Assembly (NCBI RefSeq): GCF_052857255.1
Contig: NW_027526507.1
Coordinates: forward strand, 372,001 to 436,000
Direction of reading: 5' to 3'
Source: Amblyomma americanum
Taxonomy: Eukaryota; Arthropoda; Arachnida; Ixodida; Ixodidae
DNA length: 64,000 nt
The notes beneath the pieces were generated by a model. It was not told the origin of the DNA. It did not search any database and saw nothing but the letters and a program-made list of their open reading frames with translations. Positions 9,722 through 23,000 of the stretch are shown here, piece after piece. Within the stretch, counting starts at the first letter, position 1. Each line of letters starts with the position of its first letter. Both the position numbers and the translations under genes were made by a program.

Positions 9722-11628
9722 TTTCTCGTCTACTCTTCGACGACTTGTAAAATCGATGTTCGTGAATCTCGATAGTTTCAATCTAAAACGATGTATCCCG
9801 TTGTTTTCAGCCGGAATTCAAGTTTTCGCACTGTTCTGAGAAAAAAGTTTACACCTTTCTCTCGTCTACTCTTCGACGACTTGTAAAATCGATGCTCGTG
9901 AATTTTGCTAGCTTCTATCTAAAACGATTTATCTCGTTGTTTTGAGCCGGAATACAAGTTTTCGCGCAGTTCTGAGAGAAAAAGTTTACACCTTTCTCTC
10001 GTCTGCTCTTCGACGACTTGTAAAATCGAAGTTCGTAAATCTCAGGAGTTTCGATCTAAAACGATGTATTCCGTTGTATTGGGCTGGAATACAAGTTTTC
10101 CCGCAGTTCTGAGAGAAAACGTTTACAGCTCTCTCTCGTCTACACTTCGACGACTTGTAAAATCGATCTTCGTGAATCTCGCTAGTTTCGATATAAAACG
10201 ATGTATCTCGTTGTTTTGAGCCGGAATACAAGTTTTCGCGCAGTTCTGAGATAAAAAGTTTACACCTTTCTCTCGTCGGCTCTTCGACGACTTGTAAACT
10301 CGAAGTGCGTAAATCTCGCTAGTTTCGATCTAAAACGATGTATCCCGTTGTTTTGACCCGGAATACAAGTTTTCCTCCAGTTCTGAGAGAAAAGTTTACA
10401 GGTCCCGTCTACTCTTCGACGACTTGTAAAATTGATGTTCGTGAATCTCGCTAGTTTCAATCTAAAACGATGTATCCCGTTGTTTTGAGCCGGAATACAA
10501 GTTTTCGCGCAGTTCTGAGATAAAAAAGTTTAGAGCTTTCTCTCGTCTACTCTTCGACGACTTGTAAAATCGATGTTCGTGAATCTCGATAGTTTCGATC
10601 TAAAACGATGTATCCCGTTATTTTGAGCGGAATACAAGTTTTCGCGCAGTTCTGAGAGAAAAAGTTTACAGCTCTCTCTCGTCTACTCTTCGACGACTTG
10701 TAAAATCAATGTTCGTGAATATCGCTAGTTTCGATCTAAAACGATGTATCCCGTTGTTTTGAGCCGGAATACAAGTTTTCGCGCAGTTCTGAGAGAAAAA
10801 GTTTATACCTTTCTCTCGTCTACTCTTCGACGACTTGTAAAATCGAAGTGCGTAAATCTCGCTAGTTTCGATCTAAAACGATGTATCCCGTTGTTTTGAC
10901 CCGAAATACAAGTTTTCCTCCAGTTCTGAGAGAAAACGTTTACAGGTCTCGTCTACTCTTCGACGACTTGTAAAATCGATGTTCGTGAATCTCGCTAGTT
11001 TCAATCTAAAACGACGTATCCCGGTGGTTTGAGCCGGAATACAAGTTTTCGCGCAGTTCTGAGATAAAAAAGTTTAGAGCTTTCTATCGTCTACTCTTCG
11101 ACGACTTGTAAAATCGATGTTCGTGAATCTCGATAGTTTCGATCTAAAACGATGTATCCCGTTGTTTTCAGCCGGAATTCAAGTTTTCGCGCAGTTCTGA
11201 GATAAAGTTTAGAGCTTTCTCTCGTCTACTCTTCGACGACTTGTAAAATCGATGTTCGTGAATCTCGATAGTTTCGATCTAAAACGATGTATCCCGTTAT
11301 TTTGAGCCGAAATACAAGTTTTCGCGCAGTTCTGAGAGAAAAAGTTTACAGCTCTCTCTCGTCTACTCTTCGACGACTTGTAAAATCAATGTTCGTGAAT
11401 CTCGCTAGTTTCGATCTAAAACGAGGTATCCCGTTGTTTTGAGCCGGAATACAAGTTTTCGCGCAGTTCTGAGAGAAAAAGTTTATACCTTTGTCTCGTC
11501 TACTCTTCAACGACTAGTAAAATCGATGTTCGTGAATCTCGCTTGTTTCAATCTAAAACGATGTATCCCGTTGTTTTGAGCCGGAATACAAGTTTTCGTG
11601 CAGTTCTAAGAGAAAAAGTTTATACTTT
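9722..11628 (+). repeat. 14-monomer unit, copy 2 (1907 bp)
   Basis: Second copy of the 1907-bp unit. It departs from the pattern at about 11650, where CGACTAGTAAAATCGATGCTC replaces CGACTTGTAAAATCGATGTTC, and leads into the 954-bp repeats. The same pair of 1907-bp units exists at about 28382-32195, 20,567 bp downstream, with landmark ATGs at 28724 and 30631. Confidence 0.85.
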
Positions 11629-13110
11629 TTTCTCGTCTACTCTTCGACGACTAGTAAAATCGATGCTCGTGAATTTTGCTAGTTTCGATGTAAAACGATG
11701 TATCTCGTTGTTTTGAGCCGGAATACAAGTTTTCGCGCAGTTCTGAGAGAAAAGGCTTACACCTCTCTCTCGTCTACTCTTCGACGACTTGTAAAATCGA
11801 AGTGCGTAAATCTCGCTAGTTTCGATCTAAAACGATGTATCCCGTTGTTTTGACCCGAAATACAAGTTTTCCTCCAGTTCTGAGAGAAAACGTTTACAGG
11901 TCTCGTCTACTCTTCGACGACTTGTAAAACCGATGTTCGTGAATCTCGCTAGTTTCAATCTAAAACGACGTATCCCGGTGGTTTGAGCCGGAATACAAGT
12001 TTTCGCGCAGTTCTGAGATAAAAAAGTTTAGAGCTTTCTATCGTCTACTCTTCGACGACTTGTAAAATCGATGTTCGTGAATCTCGATAGTTTCGATCTA
12101 AAACGATGTATCCCGTTGTTTTCAGCCGGAATTCAAGTTTTCGCGCAGTTCTGAGATAAAGTTTAGAGCTTTCTCTCGTCTACTCTTCGACGACTTGTAA
12201 AATCGATGTTCGTGAATCTCGATAGTTTCGATCTAAAACGATGTATCCCGTTATTTTGAGCCGAAATACAAGTTTTCGCGCAGTTCTGAGAGAAAAAGTT
12301 TACAGCTCTCTCTCGTCTACTCTTCGACGACTTGTAAAATCAATGTTCGTGAATCTCGCTAGTTTCGATCTAAAACGAGGTATCCCGTTGTTTTGAGCCG
12401 GAATACAAGTTTTCGCGCAGTTCTGAGAGAAAAAGTTTATACCTTTTTCTCGTCTACTCTTCAACGAATAGTAAAATCGATGTTCGTGAATCTCGCTTGT
12501 TTCAATCTAAAACGATGTATCCCGTTGTTTTGAGCCGGAATACAAGTTTTCGTGCAGTTCTAAGAGAAAAAGTTTGTACCTTTTTCTCGTCTACTCTTCG
12601 ACGACTAGTAAAATCGATGCTCGTGAATTTTGCTAGTTTCGATGTAAAACGATGTATCTCGTTGTTTTGAGCCGGAATACAAGTTTTCGCGCAGTTCTGA
12701 GAGAAAAAGCTTACACCTCTCTCTCGTCTACTCTTCGACGACTTGTAAAATCGAAGTGCGTAAATCTCGCTAGTTTCGATCTAAAACGATGTATCCCGTT
12801 GTTTTGACCCGGAATACAAGTTTTCCTCCAGTTCTGAGAGAAAAAGTTTACAGGTCTCGTCTACTCTTCGACGACTTGTAAAATCGATGTTCGTGAGTCT
12901 CGCTAGTTTCAATCTAAAACGACGTATCCCGGTGTTTTGAGCCGGAATACAAGTTTTCGCGCAGTTCTGAGATAAAAAAGTTTAGAGCTTTCTCTCGTCT
13001 ACTCTTCGACGACTTGTAAAATCGATGTTCGTGAATCTCGATAGTTTCGATCTAAAACGATGTATCCCGTTGTTTTCAGCCGGAATTCAAGTTTTCGCGC
13101 AGTTCTGAGA
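10810..13110 (+). repeat. 7-monomer tandem repeat, ~2.4 copies of 954 bp
   Basis: Sequence from 10810 repeats at an offset of 954 bp: CCGAAATACA is at 10901 and 11855. Differences between copies are few: CCTTTGTCTCG against CCTTTTTCTCG, CGACTAG against CGAATAG, AAGGCTTAC against AAAGCTTAC, and GTGAATCTC against GTGAGTCTC near 12897. The period ends at about 13110. Because it lies inside the 4494-bp block it is carried along in later copies, at about 15304-17604, 21569-23869 and 31377-33677. Confidence 0.85.
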
Positions 13111-13786
13111 TAAAGTTTACAGCTCTCTCTCGTCTACTCTTCGACGACTTGTAAAATCAATGTTCGTGAATCTCGCTAGTTTCGATCTAAAACGAGGTAT
13201 CCCGTTGTTTTGAGACGGAATACAAGTTTTCGCGCAGTTCTGAGAGAAAAAGTTTATACCTTTTTCTCGTCTACTCTTCGACGACTAGTAAAATCGATGT
13301 TCGTGAATCTCGCTTCTTTCGATCTAAAACGATGTATCCCGTTGTTTTCAGCCGAAATTCAAGTTTTCGCGCAGTTCTGAGAGAAAAAGTTTACAGCGCT
13401 CTCTCGTCTACTCTTCGACGACTTGTAAAATCGAAGTGCATAAATCTCGCTAGTTTCGAGCTAAAACGATGTATCCCGTTGTTTTGACCCGGAATACAAG
13501 TTTTCCTCCAGTTCTGAGAGAAAAAGTTTACAGGTCTCGTCTACTCTTCGACGACTTGTATAATCGATGTTCGTGAATCTCGCTAGTTTCAATCTAAAAC
13601 GATGTATCCCGGCGTTTTGAGCCGGATTACAAGTTTTCGCGCAGTTCTGAGAGAAAAAGTTTACAGCTCTCTCTCGTCTACACTTCGACGACTTGTAAAA
13701 TCGATGTTCGTGAATCTCGCTAGTTCCGATCTAAAACGATGTATCTCGTTGTTTTGAGCCGGAATACAAGTTTTCGCGCAGTTCTG

Positions 13787-16700
13787 AGATAAAGTTTAGA
13801 GCTTTCTCTCGTCTACTCTTCGACGACTTGTAAAATCGATGTTCGTGAATCTCGATAGTTTCGATCTAAAACGATGTATCCCGTTATTTTGAGCCGAAAT
13901 ACAAGTTTTCGCGCAGTTCTGAGAGAAAAAGTTTACAGCTCTCTCTCGTCTACTCTTCGACGACTTGTAAAATCAATGTTCGTGAATCTCGCTAGTTTCG
14001 ATCTAAAACGAGGTATCCCGTTGTTTTGAGCCGGAATACAAGTTTTCGCGCAGTTCTGAGAGAAAAAGTTTATACCTTTTTCTCGTCTACTCTTCAACGA
14101 CTAGTAAAATCGATGTTCGTGAATCTCGCTTGTTTCAATCTAAAACGATGTATCCCGTTGTTTTGAGCCGGAATACAAGTTTTCGTGCAGTTCTAAGAGA
14201 AAAAGTTTATACTTTTTTCTCGTCTACTCTTCGACGACTTGTAAAATCGATGTTCGTGAATCTCGATAGTTTCAATCTAAAACGATGTATCCCGTTGTTT
14301 TCAGCCGGAATTCAAGTTTTCGCACTGTTCTGAGAAAAAAGTTTACACCTTTCTCTCGTCTACTCTTCGACGACTTGTAAAATCGATGCTCGTGAATTTT
14401 GCTAGCTTCTATCTAAAACGATTTATCTCGTTGTTTTGAGCCGGAATACAAGTTTTCGCGCAGTTCTGAGAGAAAAAGTTTACACCTTTCTCTCGTCTGC
14501 TCTTCGACGACTTGTAAAATCGAAGTTCGTAAATCTCAGGAGTTTCGATCTAAAACGATGTATTCCGTTGTATTGGGCTGGAATACAAGTTTTCCCGCAG
14601 TTCTGAGAGAAAACGTTTACAGCTCTCTCTCGTCTACACTTCGACGACTTGTAAAATCGATCTTCGTGAATCTCGCTAGTTTCGATATAAAACGATGTAT
14701 CTCGTTGTTTTGAGCCGGAATACAAGTTTTCGCGCAGTTCTGAGATAAAAAGTTTACACCTTTCTCTCGTCGGCTCTTCGACGACTTGTAAACTCGAAGT
14801 GCGTAAATCTCGCTAGTTTCGATCTAAAACGATGTATCCCGTTGTTTTGACCCGGAATACAAGTTTTCCTCCAGTTCTGAGAGAAAAGTTTACAGGTCCC
14901 GTCTACTCTTCGACGACTTGTAAAATTGATGTTCGTGAATCTCGCTAGTTTCAATCTAAAACGATGTATCCCGTTGTTTTGAGCCGGAATACAAGTTTTC
15001 GCGCAGTTCTGAGATAAAAAAGTTTAGAGCTTTCTCTCGTCTACTCTTCGACGACTTGTAAAATCGATGTTCGTGAATCTCGATAGTTTCGATCTAAAAC
15101 GATGTATCCCGTTATTTTGAGCGGAATACAAGTTTTCGCGCAGTTCTGAGAGAAAAAGTTTACAGCTCTCTCTCGTCTACTCTTCGACGACTTGTAAAAT
15201 CAATGTTCGTGAATATCGCTAGTTTCGATCTAAAACGATGTATCCCGTTGTTTTGAGCCGGAATACAAGTTTTCGCGCAGTTCTGAGAGAAAAAGTTTAT
15301 ACCTTTCTCTCGTCTACTCTTCGACGACTTGTAAAATCGAAGTGCGTAAATCTCGCTAGTTTCGATCTAAAACGATGTATCCCGTTGTTTTGACCCGAAA
15401 TACAAGTTTTCCTCCAGTTCTGAGAGAAAACGTTTACAGGTCTCGTCTACTCTTCGACGACTTGTAAAATCGATGTTCGTGAATCTCGCTAGTTTCAATC
15501 TAAAACGACGTATCCCGGTGGTTTGAGCCGGAATACAAGTTTTCGCGCAGTTCTGAGATAAAAAAGTTTAGAGCTTTCTATCGTCTACTCTTCGACGACT
15601 TGTAAAATCGATGTTCGTGAATCTCGATAGTTTCGATCTAAAACGATGTATCCCGTTGTTTTCAGCCGGAATTCAAGTTTTCGCGCAGTTCTGAGATAAA
15701 GTTTAGAGCTTTCTCTCGTCTACTCTTCGACGACTTGTAAAATCGATGTTCGTGAATCTCGATAGTTTCGATCTAAAACGATGTATCCCGTTATTTTGAG
15801 CCGAAATACAAGTTTTCGCGCAGTTCTGAGAGAAAAAGTTTACAGCTCTCTCTCGTCTACTCTTCGACGACTTGTAAAATCAATGTTCGTGAATCTCGCT
15901 AGTTTCGATCTAAAACGAGGTATCCCGTTGTTTTGAGCCGGAATACAAGTTTTCGCGCAGTTCTGAGAGAAAAAGTTTATACCTTTGTCTCGTCTACTCT
16001 TCAACGACTAGTAAAATCGATGTTCGTGAATCTCGCTTGTTTCAATCTAAAACGATGTATCCCGTTGTTTTGAGCCGGAATACAAGTTTTCGTGCAGTTC
16101 TAAGAGAAAAAGTTTATACTTTTTTCTCGTCTACTCTTCGACGACTAGTAAAATCGATGCTCGTGAATTTTGCTAGTTTCGATGTAAAACGATGTATCTC
16201 GTTGTTTTGAGCCGGAATACAAGTTTTCGCGCAGTTCTGAGAGAAAAGGCTTACACCTCTCTCTCGTCTACTCTTCGACGACTTGTAAAATCGAAGTGCG
16301 TAAATCTCGCTAGTTTCGATCTAAAACGATGTATCCCGTTGTTTTGACCCGAAATACAAGTTTTCCTCCAGTTCTGAGAGAAAACGTTTACAGGTCTCGT
16401 CTACTCTTCGACGACTTGTAAAACCGATGTTCGTGAATCTCGCTAGTTTCAATCTAAAACGACGTATCCCGGTGGTTTGAGCCGGAATACAAGTTTTCGC
16501 GCAGTTCTGAGATAAAAAAGTTTAGAGCTTTCTATCGTCTACTCTTCGACGACTTGTAAAATCGATGTTCGTGAATCTCGATAGTTTCGATCTAAAACGA
16601 TGTATCCCGTTGTTTTCAGCCGGAATTCAAGTTTTCGCGCAGTTCTGAGATAAAGTTTAGAGCTTTCTCTCGTCTACTCTTCGACGACTTGTAAAATCGA

Positions 16701-18280
16701 TGTTCGTGAATCTCGATAGTTTCGATCTAAAACGATGTATCCCGTTATTTTGAGCCGAAATACAAGTTTTCGCGCAGTTCTGAGAGAAAAAGTTTACAGC
16801 TCTCTCTCGTCTACTCTTCGACGACTTGTAAAATCAATGTTCGTGAATCTCGCTAGTTTCGATCTAAAACGAGGTATCCCGTTGTTTTGAGCCGGAATAC
16901 AAGTTTTCGCGCAGTTCTGAGAGAAAAAGTTTATACCTTTTTCTCGTCTACTCTTCAACGAATAGTAAAATCGATGTTCGTGAATCTCGCTTGTTTCAAT
17001 CTAAAACGATGTATCCCGTTGTTTTGAGCCGGAATACAAGTTTTCGTGCAGTTCTAAGAGAAAAAGTTTGTACCTTTTTCTCGTCTACTCTTCGACGACT
17101 AGTAAAATCGATGCTCGTGAATTTTGCTAGTTTCGATGTAAAACGATGTATCTCGTTGTTTTGAGCCGGAATACAAGTTTTCGCGCAGTTCTGAGAGAAA
17201 AAGCTTACACCTCTCTCTCGTCTACTCTTCGACGACTTGTAAAATCGAAGTGCGTAAATCTCGCTAGTTTCGATCTAAAACGATGTATCCCGTTGTTTTG
17301 ACCCGGAATACAAGTTTTCCTCCAGTTCTGAGAGAAAAAGTTTACAGGTCTCGTCTACTCTTCGACGACTTGTAAAATCGATGTTCGTGAGTCTCGCTAG
17401 TTTCAATCTAAAACGACGTATCCCGGTGTTTTGAGCCGGAATACAAGTTTTCGCGCAGTTCTGAGATAAAAAAGTTTAGAGCTTTCTCTCGTCTACTCTT
17501 CGACGACTTGTAAAATCGATGTTCGTGAATCTCGATAGTTTCGATCTAAAACGATGTATCCCGTTGTTTTCAGCCGGAATTCAAGTTTTCGCGCAGTTCT
17601 GAGATAAAGTTTACAGCTCTCTCTCGTCTACTCTTCGACGACTTGTAAAATCAATGTTCGTGAATCTCGCTAGTTTCGATCTAAAACGAGGTATCCCGTT
17701 GTTTTGAGACGGAATACAAGTTTTCGCGCAGTTCTGAGAGAAAAAGTTTATACCTTTTTCTCGTCTACTCTTCGACGACTAGTAAAATCGATGTTCGTGA
17801 ATCTCGCTTCTTTCGATCTAAAACGATGTATCCCGTTGTTTTCAGCCGAAATTCAAGTTTTCGCGCAGTTCTGAGAGAAAAAGTTTACAGCGCTCTCTCG
17901 TCTACTCTTCGACGACTTGTAAAATCGAAGTGCATAAATCTCGCTAGTTTCGAGCTAAAACGATGTATCCCGTTGTTTTGACCCGGAATACAAGTTTTCC
18001 TCCAGTTCTGAGAGAAAAAGTTTACAGGTCTCGTCTACTCTTCGACGACTTGTATAATCGATGTTCGTGAATCTCGCTAGTTTCAATCTAAAACGATGTA
18101 TCCCGGCGTTTTGAGCCGGATTACAAGTTTTCGCGCAGTTCTGAGAGAAAAAGTTTACAGCTCTCTCTCGTCTACACTTCGACGACTTGTAAAATCGATG
18201 TTCGTGAATCTCGCTAGTTCCGATCTAAAACGATGTATCTCGTTGTTTTGAGCCGGAATACAAGTTTTCGCGCAGTTCTG
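13787..18280 (+). repeat. 33-monomer higher-order block B (4494 bp)
   Basis: Tandem copy of block A. At 18281 the sequence GATAAAAAGTTTACACC appears instead of the block-start marker, so B is followed by a 1771-bp extension before the next block begins at 20052. Taken with that extension the unit is 6265 bp, and that is the spacing to block C (landmark ATG at 14558 and 20823). Confidence 0.88.
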
Positions 18281-20051
18281 AGATAAAAAGTTTACACCTT
18301 TCTCTCGTCGGCTCTTCGACGACTTGTAAACTCGATGCTCGTGATATTTCCTAGTTTCGATCTAAAACAATGTATCCCGCTGTTTCGAGCCGGAATACAA
18401 GTTTTCGCGCAGTTCCGAGAGAAAAAGTTTACACCTTCTCTCGTCTACTCTTCGACGACTAGTAAAATCGATGTTCGTGAATCTCGCTAGTTTCGATCTA
18501 AAACGATGTATCCCGTTGTTTTCAGCCGAAATTCAAGTTTTCGCGCAGTTCTGAGAGAAAAAGTTTACAGCGCTCTCTCGTCTACTCTTCGACGACTTGT
18601 AAAATCGAAGTGCATAAATCTCGCTAGTTTCGAGCTAAAACGATGTATCCCGTTGTTTTGAGCCGGAATACAAGTTTTCGCGCAGTTCTGAGAGAAAAAG
18701 TTTATACCTTTCTCTCGTCTACTCTTCGACGACTAGTAAAATCGATGTTCGTGAATCTCGCTTGTTTCGATCTAAAACGATGTATCCCGTTGTTTTGAGC
18801 CGGAATACAAGTTTTCGTGCAGTTCTAAGAGAAAAAGTTTATACCTTTCTCTCGTCTACTCTTCGACGACTAGTAAAATCGATGCTCGTGAATTTTGCTA
18901 GTTTCGATGTAAAACGATGTATCTCGTTGTTTTGAGCCGGAATACAAGTTTTCGCGCAGTTCTGAGAGAAAAAGCTTACACCTCTCTCTCGTCTACTCTT
19001 CGACGACTTGTAAAATCGAAGTGCGTAAATCTCGCTAGTTTCGATCTAAAACGATGTATCCCGTTGTTTTGACCCGGAATACAAGTTTTCCTCCAGTTCT
19101 GAGAGAAAAAGTTTACAGGTCTCGTCTACTCTTCGACGACTTGTAAAATCGATGTTCGTGAGTCTCGCTAGTTTCAATCTAAAACGACGTATCCCGGTGT
19201 TTTGAGCCGGAATACAAGTTTTCGCGCAGTTCTGAGATAAAAAAGTTTAGAGCTTTCTCTCGTCTACTCTTCGACGACTTGTAAAATCGATGTTCGTGAA
19301 TCTCGATAGTTTCGATCTAAAACGATGTATCCCGTTGTTTTCAGCCGGAATTCAAGTTTTCGCGCAGTTCTGAGATAAAGTTTACAGCTCTCTCTCGTCT
19401 ACTCTTCGACGACTTGTAAAATCAATGTTCGTGAATCTCGCTAGTTTCGATCTAAAACGAGGTATCCCGTTGTTTTGAGACGGAATACAAGTTTTCGCGC
19501 AGTTCTGAGAGAAAAAGTTTATACCTTTTTCTCGTCTACTCTTCGACGACTAGTAAAATCGATGTTCGTGAATCTCGCTTCTTTCGATCTAAAACGATGT
19601 ATCCCGTTGTTTTCAGCCGAAATTCAAGTTTTCGCGCAGTTCTGAGAGAAAAAGTTTACAGCGCTCTCTCGTCTACTCTTCGACGACTTGTAAAATCGAA
19701 GTGCATAAATCTCGCTAGTTTCGAGCTAAAACGATGTATCCCGTTGTTTTGACCCGGAATACAAGTTTTCCTCCAGTTCTGAGAGAAAAAGTTTACAGGT
19801 CTCGTCTACTCTTCGACGACTTGTATAATCGATGTTCGTGAATCTCGCTAGTTTCAATCTAAAACGATGTATCCCGGCGTTTTGAGCCGGATTACAAGTT
19901 TTCGCGCAGTTCTGAGAGAAAAAGTTTACAGCTCTCTCTCGTCTACACTTCGACGACTTGTAAAATCGATGTTCGTGAATCTCGCTAGTTCCGATCTAAA
20001 ACGATGTATCTCGTTGTTTTGAGCCGGAATACAAGTTTTCGCGCAGTTCTG
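18281..20051 (+). repeat. 1771-bp extension of block B
   Basis: From 18281 to about 18660 it holds monomers not found in block A (GTAAACTCGATGC with GATATTTCCTAG, CCCGCTGTTTCGAGCC, AGTTCCGAGAG). From about 18911 it repeats 17140-18280 at an offset of 1771 bp; the rare GTGAGTCTCGC is at 17389 and 19160. So 17140-20051 is a 13-monomer tandem duplication that spans the join. The same start of extension recurs at 24546, 27134 and 34354. Confidence 0.82.
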
Positions 20052-23000
20052 AGATAAAGTTTAGAGCTTTCTCTCGTCTACTCTTCGACGACTTGTAAAA
20101 TCGATGTTCGTGAATCTCGATAGTTTCGATCTAAAACGATGTATCCCGTTATTTTGAGCCGAAATACAAGTTTTCGCGCAGTTCTGAGAGAAAAAGTTTA
20201 CAGCTCTCTCTCGTCTACTCTTCGACGACTTGTAAAATCAATGTTCGTGAATCTCGCTAGTTTCGATCTAAAACGAGGTATCCCGTTGTTTTGAGCCGGA
20301 ATACAAGTTTTCGCGCAGTTCTGAGAGAAAAAGTTTATACCTTTTTCTCGTCTACTCTTCAACGACTAGTAAAATCGATGTTCGTGAATCTCGCTTGTTT
20401 CAATCTAAAACGATGTATCCCGTTGTTTTGAGCCGGAATACAAGTTTTCGTGCAGTTCTAAGAGAAAAAGTTTATACTTTTTTCTCGTCTACTCTTCGAC
20501 GACTTGTAAAATCGATGTTCGTGAATCTCGATAGTTTCAATCTAAAACGATGTATCCCGTTGTTTTCAGCCGGAATTCAAGTTTTCGCACTGTTCTGAGA
20601 AAAAAGTTTACACCTTTCTCTCGTCTACTCTTCGACGACTTGTAAAATCGATGCTCGTGAATTTTGCTAGCTTCTATCTAAAACGATTTATCTCGTTGTT
20701 TTGAGCCGGAATACAAGTTTTCGCGCAGTTCTGAGAGAAAAAGTTTACACCTTTCTCTCGTCTGCTCTTCGACGACTTGTAAAATCGAAGTTCGTAAATC
20801 TCAGGAGTTTCGATCTAAAACGATGTATTCCGTTGTATTGGGCTGGAATACAAGTTTTCCCGCAGTTCTGAGAGAAAACGTTTACAGCTCTCTCTCGTCT
20901 ACACTTCGACGACTTGTAAAATCGATCTTCGTGAATCTCGCTAGTTTCGATATAAAACGATGTATCTCGTTGTTTTGAGCCGGAATACAAGTTTTCGCGC
21001 AGTTCTGAGATAAAAAGTTTACACCTTTCTCTCGTCGGCTCTTCGACGACTTGTAAACTCGAAGTGCGTAAATCTCGCTAGTTTCGATCTAAAACGATGT
21101 ATCCCGTTGTTTTGACCCGGAATACAAGTTTTCCTCCAGTTCTGAGAGAAAAGTTTACAGGTCCCGTCTACTCTTCGACGACTTGTAAAATTGATGTTCG
21201 TGAATCTCGCTAGTTTCAATCTAAAACGATGTATCCCGTTGTTTTGAGCCGGAATACAAGTTTTCGCGCAGTTCTGAGATAAAAAAGTTTAGAGCTTTCT
21301 CTCGTCTACTCTTCGACGACTTGTAAAATCGATGTTCGTGAATCTCGATAGTTTCGATCTAAAACGATGTATCCCGTTATTTTGAGCGGAATACAAGTTT
21401 TCGCGCAGTTCTGAGAGAAAAAGTTTACAGCTCTCTCTCGTCTACTCTTCGACGACTTGTAAAATCAATGTTCGTGAATATCGCTAGTTTCGATCTAAAA
21501 CGATGTATCCCGTTGTTTTGAGCCGGAATACAAGTTTTCGCGCAGTTCTGAGAGAAAAAGTTTATACCTTTCTCTCGTCTACTCTTCGACGACTTGTAAA
21601 ATCGAAGTGCGTAAATCTCGCTAGTTTCGATCTAAAACGATGTATCCCGTTGTTTTGACCCGAAATACAAGTTTTCCTCCAGTTCTGAGAGAAAACGTTT
21701 ACAGGTCTCGTCTACTCTTCGACGACTTGTAAAATCGATGTTCGTGAATCTCGCTAGTTTCAATCTAAAACGACGTATCCCGGTGGTTTGAGCCGGAATA
21801 CAAGTTTTCGCGCAGTTCTGAGATAAAAAAGTTTAGAGCTTTCTATCGTCTACTCTTCGACGACTTGTAAAATCGATGTTCGTGAATCTCGATAGTTTCG
21901 ATCTAAAACGATGTATCCCGTTGTTTTCAGCCGGAATTCAAGTTTTCGCGCAGTTCTGAGATAAAGTTTAGAGCTTTCTCTCGTCTACTCTTCGACGACT
22001 TGTAAAATCGATGTTCGTGAATCTCGATAGTTTCGATCTAAAACGATGTATCCCGTTATTTTGAGCCGAAATACAAGTTTTCGCGCAGTTCTGAGAGAAA
22101 AAGTTTACAGCTCTCTCTCGTCTACTCTTCGACGACTTGTAAAATCAATGTTCGTGAATCTCGCTAGTTTCGATCTAAAACGAGGTATCCCGTTGTTTTG
22201 AGCCGGAATACAAGTTTTCGCGCAGTTCTGAGAGAAAAAGTTTATACCTTTGTCTCGTCTACTCTTCAACGACTAGTAAAATCGATGTTCGTGAATCTCG
22301 CTTGTTTCAATCTAAAACGATGTATCCCGTTGTTTTGAGCCGGAATACAAGTTTTCGTGCAGTTCTAAGAGAAAAAGTTTATACTTTTTTCTCGTCTACT
22401 CTTCGACGACTAGTAAAATCGATGCTCGTGAATTTTGCTAGTTTCGATGTAAAACGATGTATCTCGTTGTTTTGAGCCGGAATACAAGTTTTCGCGCAGT
22501 TCTGAGAGAAAAGGCTTACACCTCTCTCTCGTCTACTCTTCGACGACTTGTAAAATCGAAGTGCGTAAATCTCGCTAGTTTCGATCTAAAACGATGTATC
22601 CCGTTGTTTTGACCCGAAATACAAGTTTTCCTCCAGTTCTGAGAGAAAACGTTTACAGGTCTCGTCTACTCTTCGACGACTTGTAAAACCGATGTTCGTG
22701 AATCTCGCTAGTTTCAATCTAAAACGACGTATCCCGGTGGTTTGAGCCGGAATACAAGTTTTCGCGCAGTTCTGAGATAAAAAAGTTTAGAGCTTTCTAT
22801 CGTCTACTCTTCGACGACTTGTAAAATCGATGTTCGTGAATCTCGATAGTTTCGATCTAAAACGATGTATCCCGTTGTTTTCAGCCGGAATTCAAGTTTT
22901 CGCGCAGTTCTGAGATAAAGTTTAGAGCTTTCTCTCGTCTACTCTTCGACGACTTGTAAAATCGATGTTCGTGAATCTCGATAGTTTCGATCTAAAACGA

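Larger units (their letters stand above)
9293..13786 (+). repeat. 33-monomer higher-order block A (4494 bp)
   Basis: Begins at the marker GAGATAAAGTTTAGAGC and ends where the marker returns. The next 4494 bp repeat it with almost no change (landmark ATG at 10064 and 14558). It overlaps the second 1907-bp unit and contains the 954-bp repeats, so it arose after both. Confidence 0.88.
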
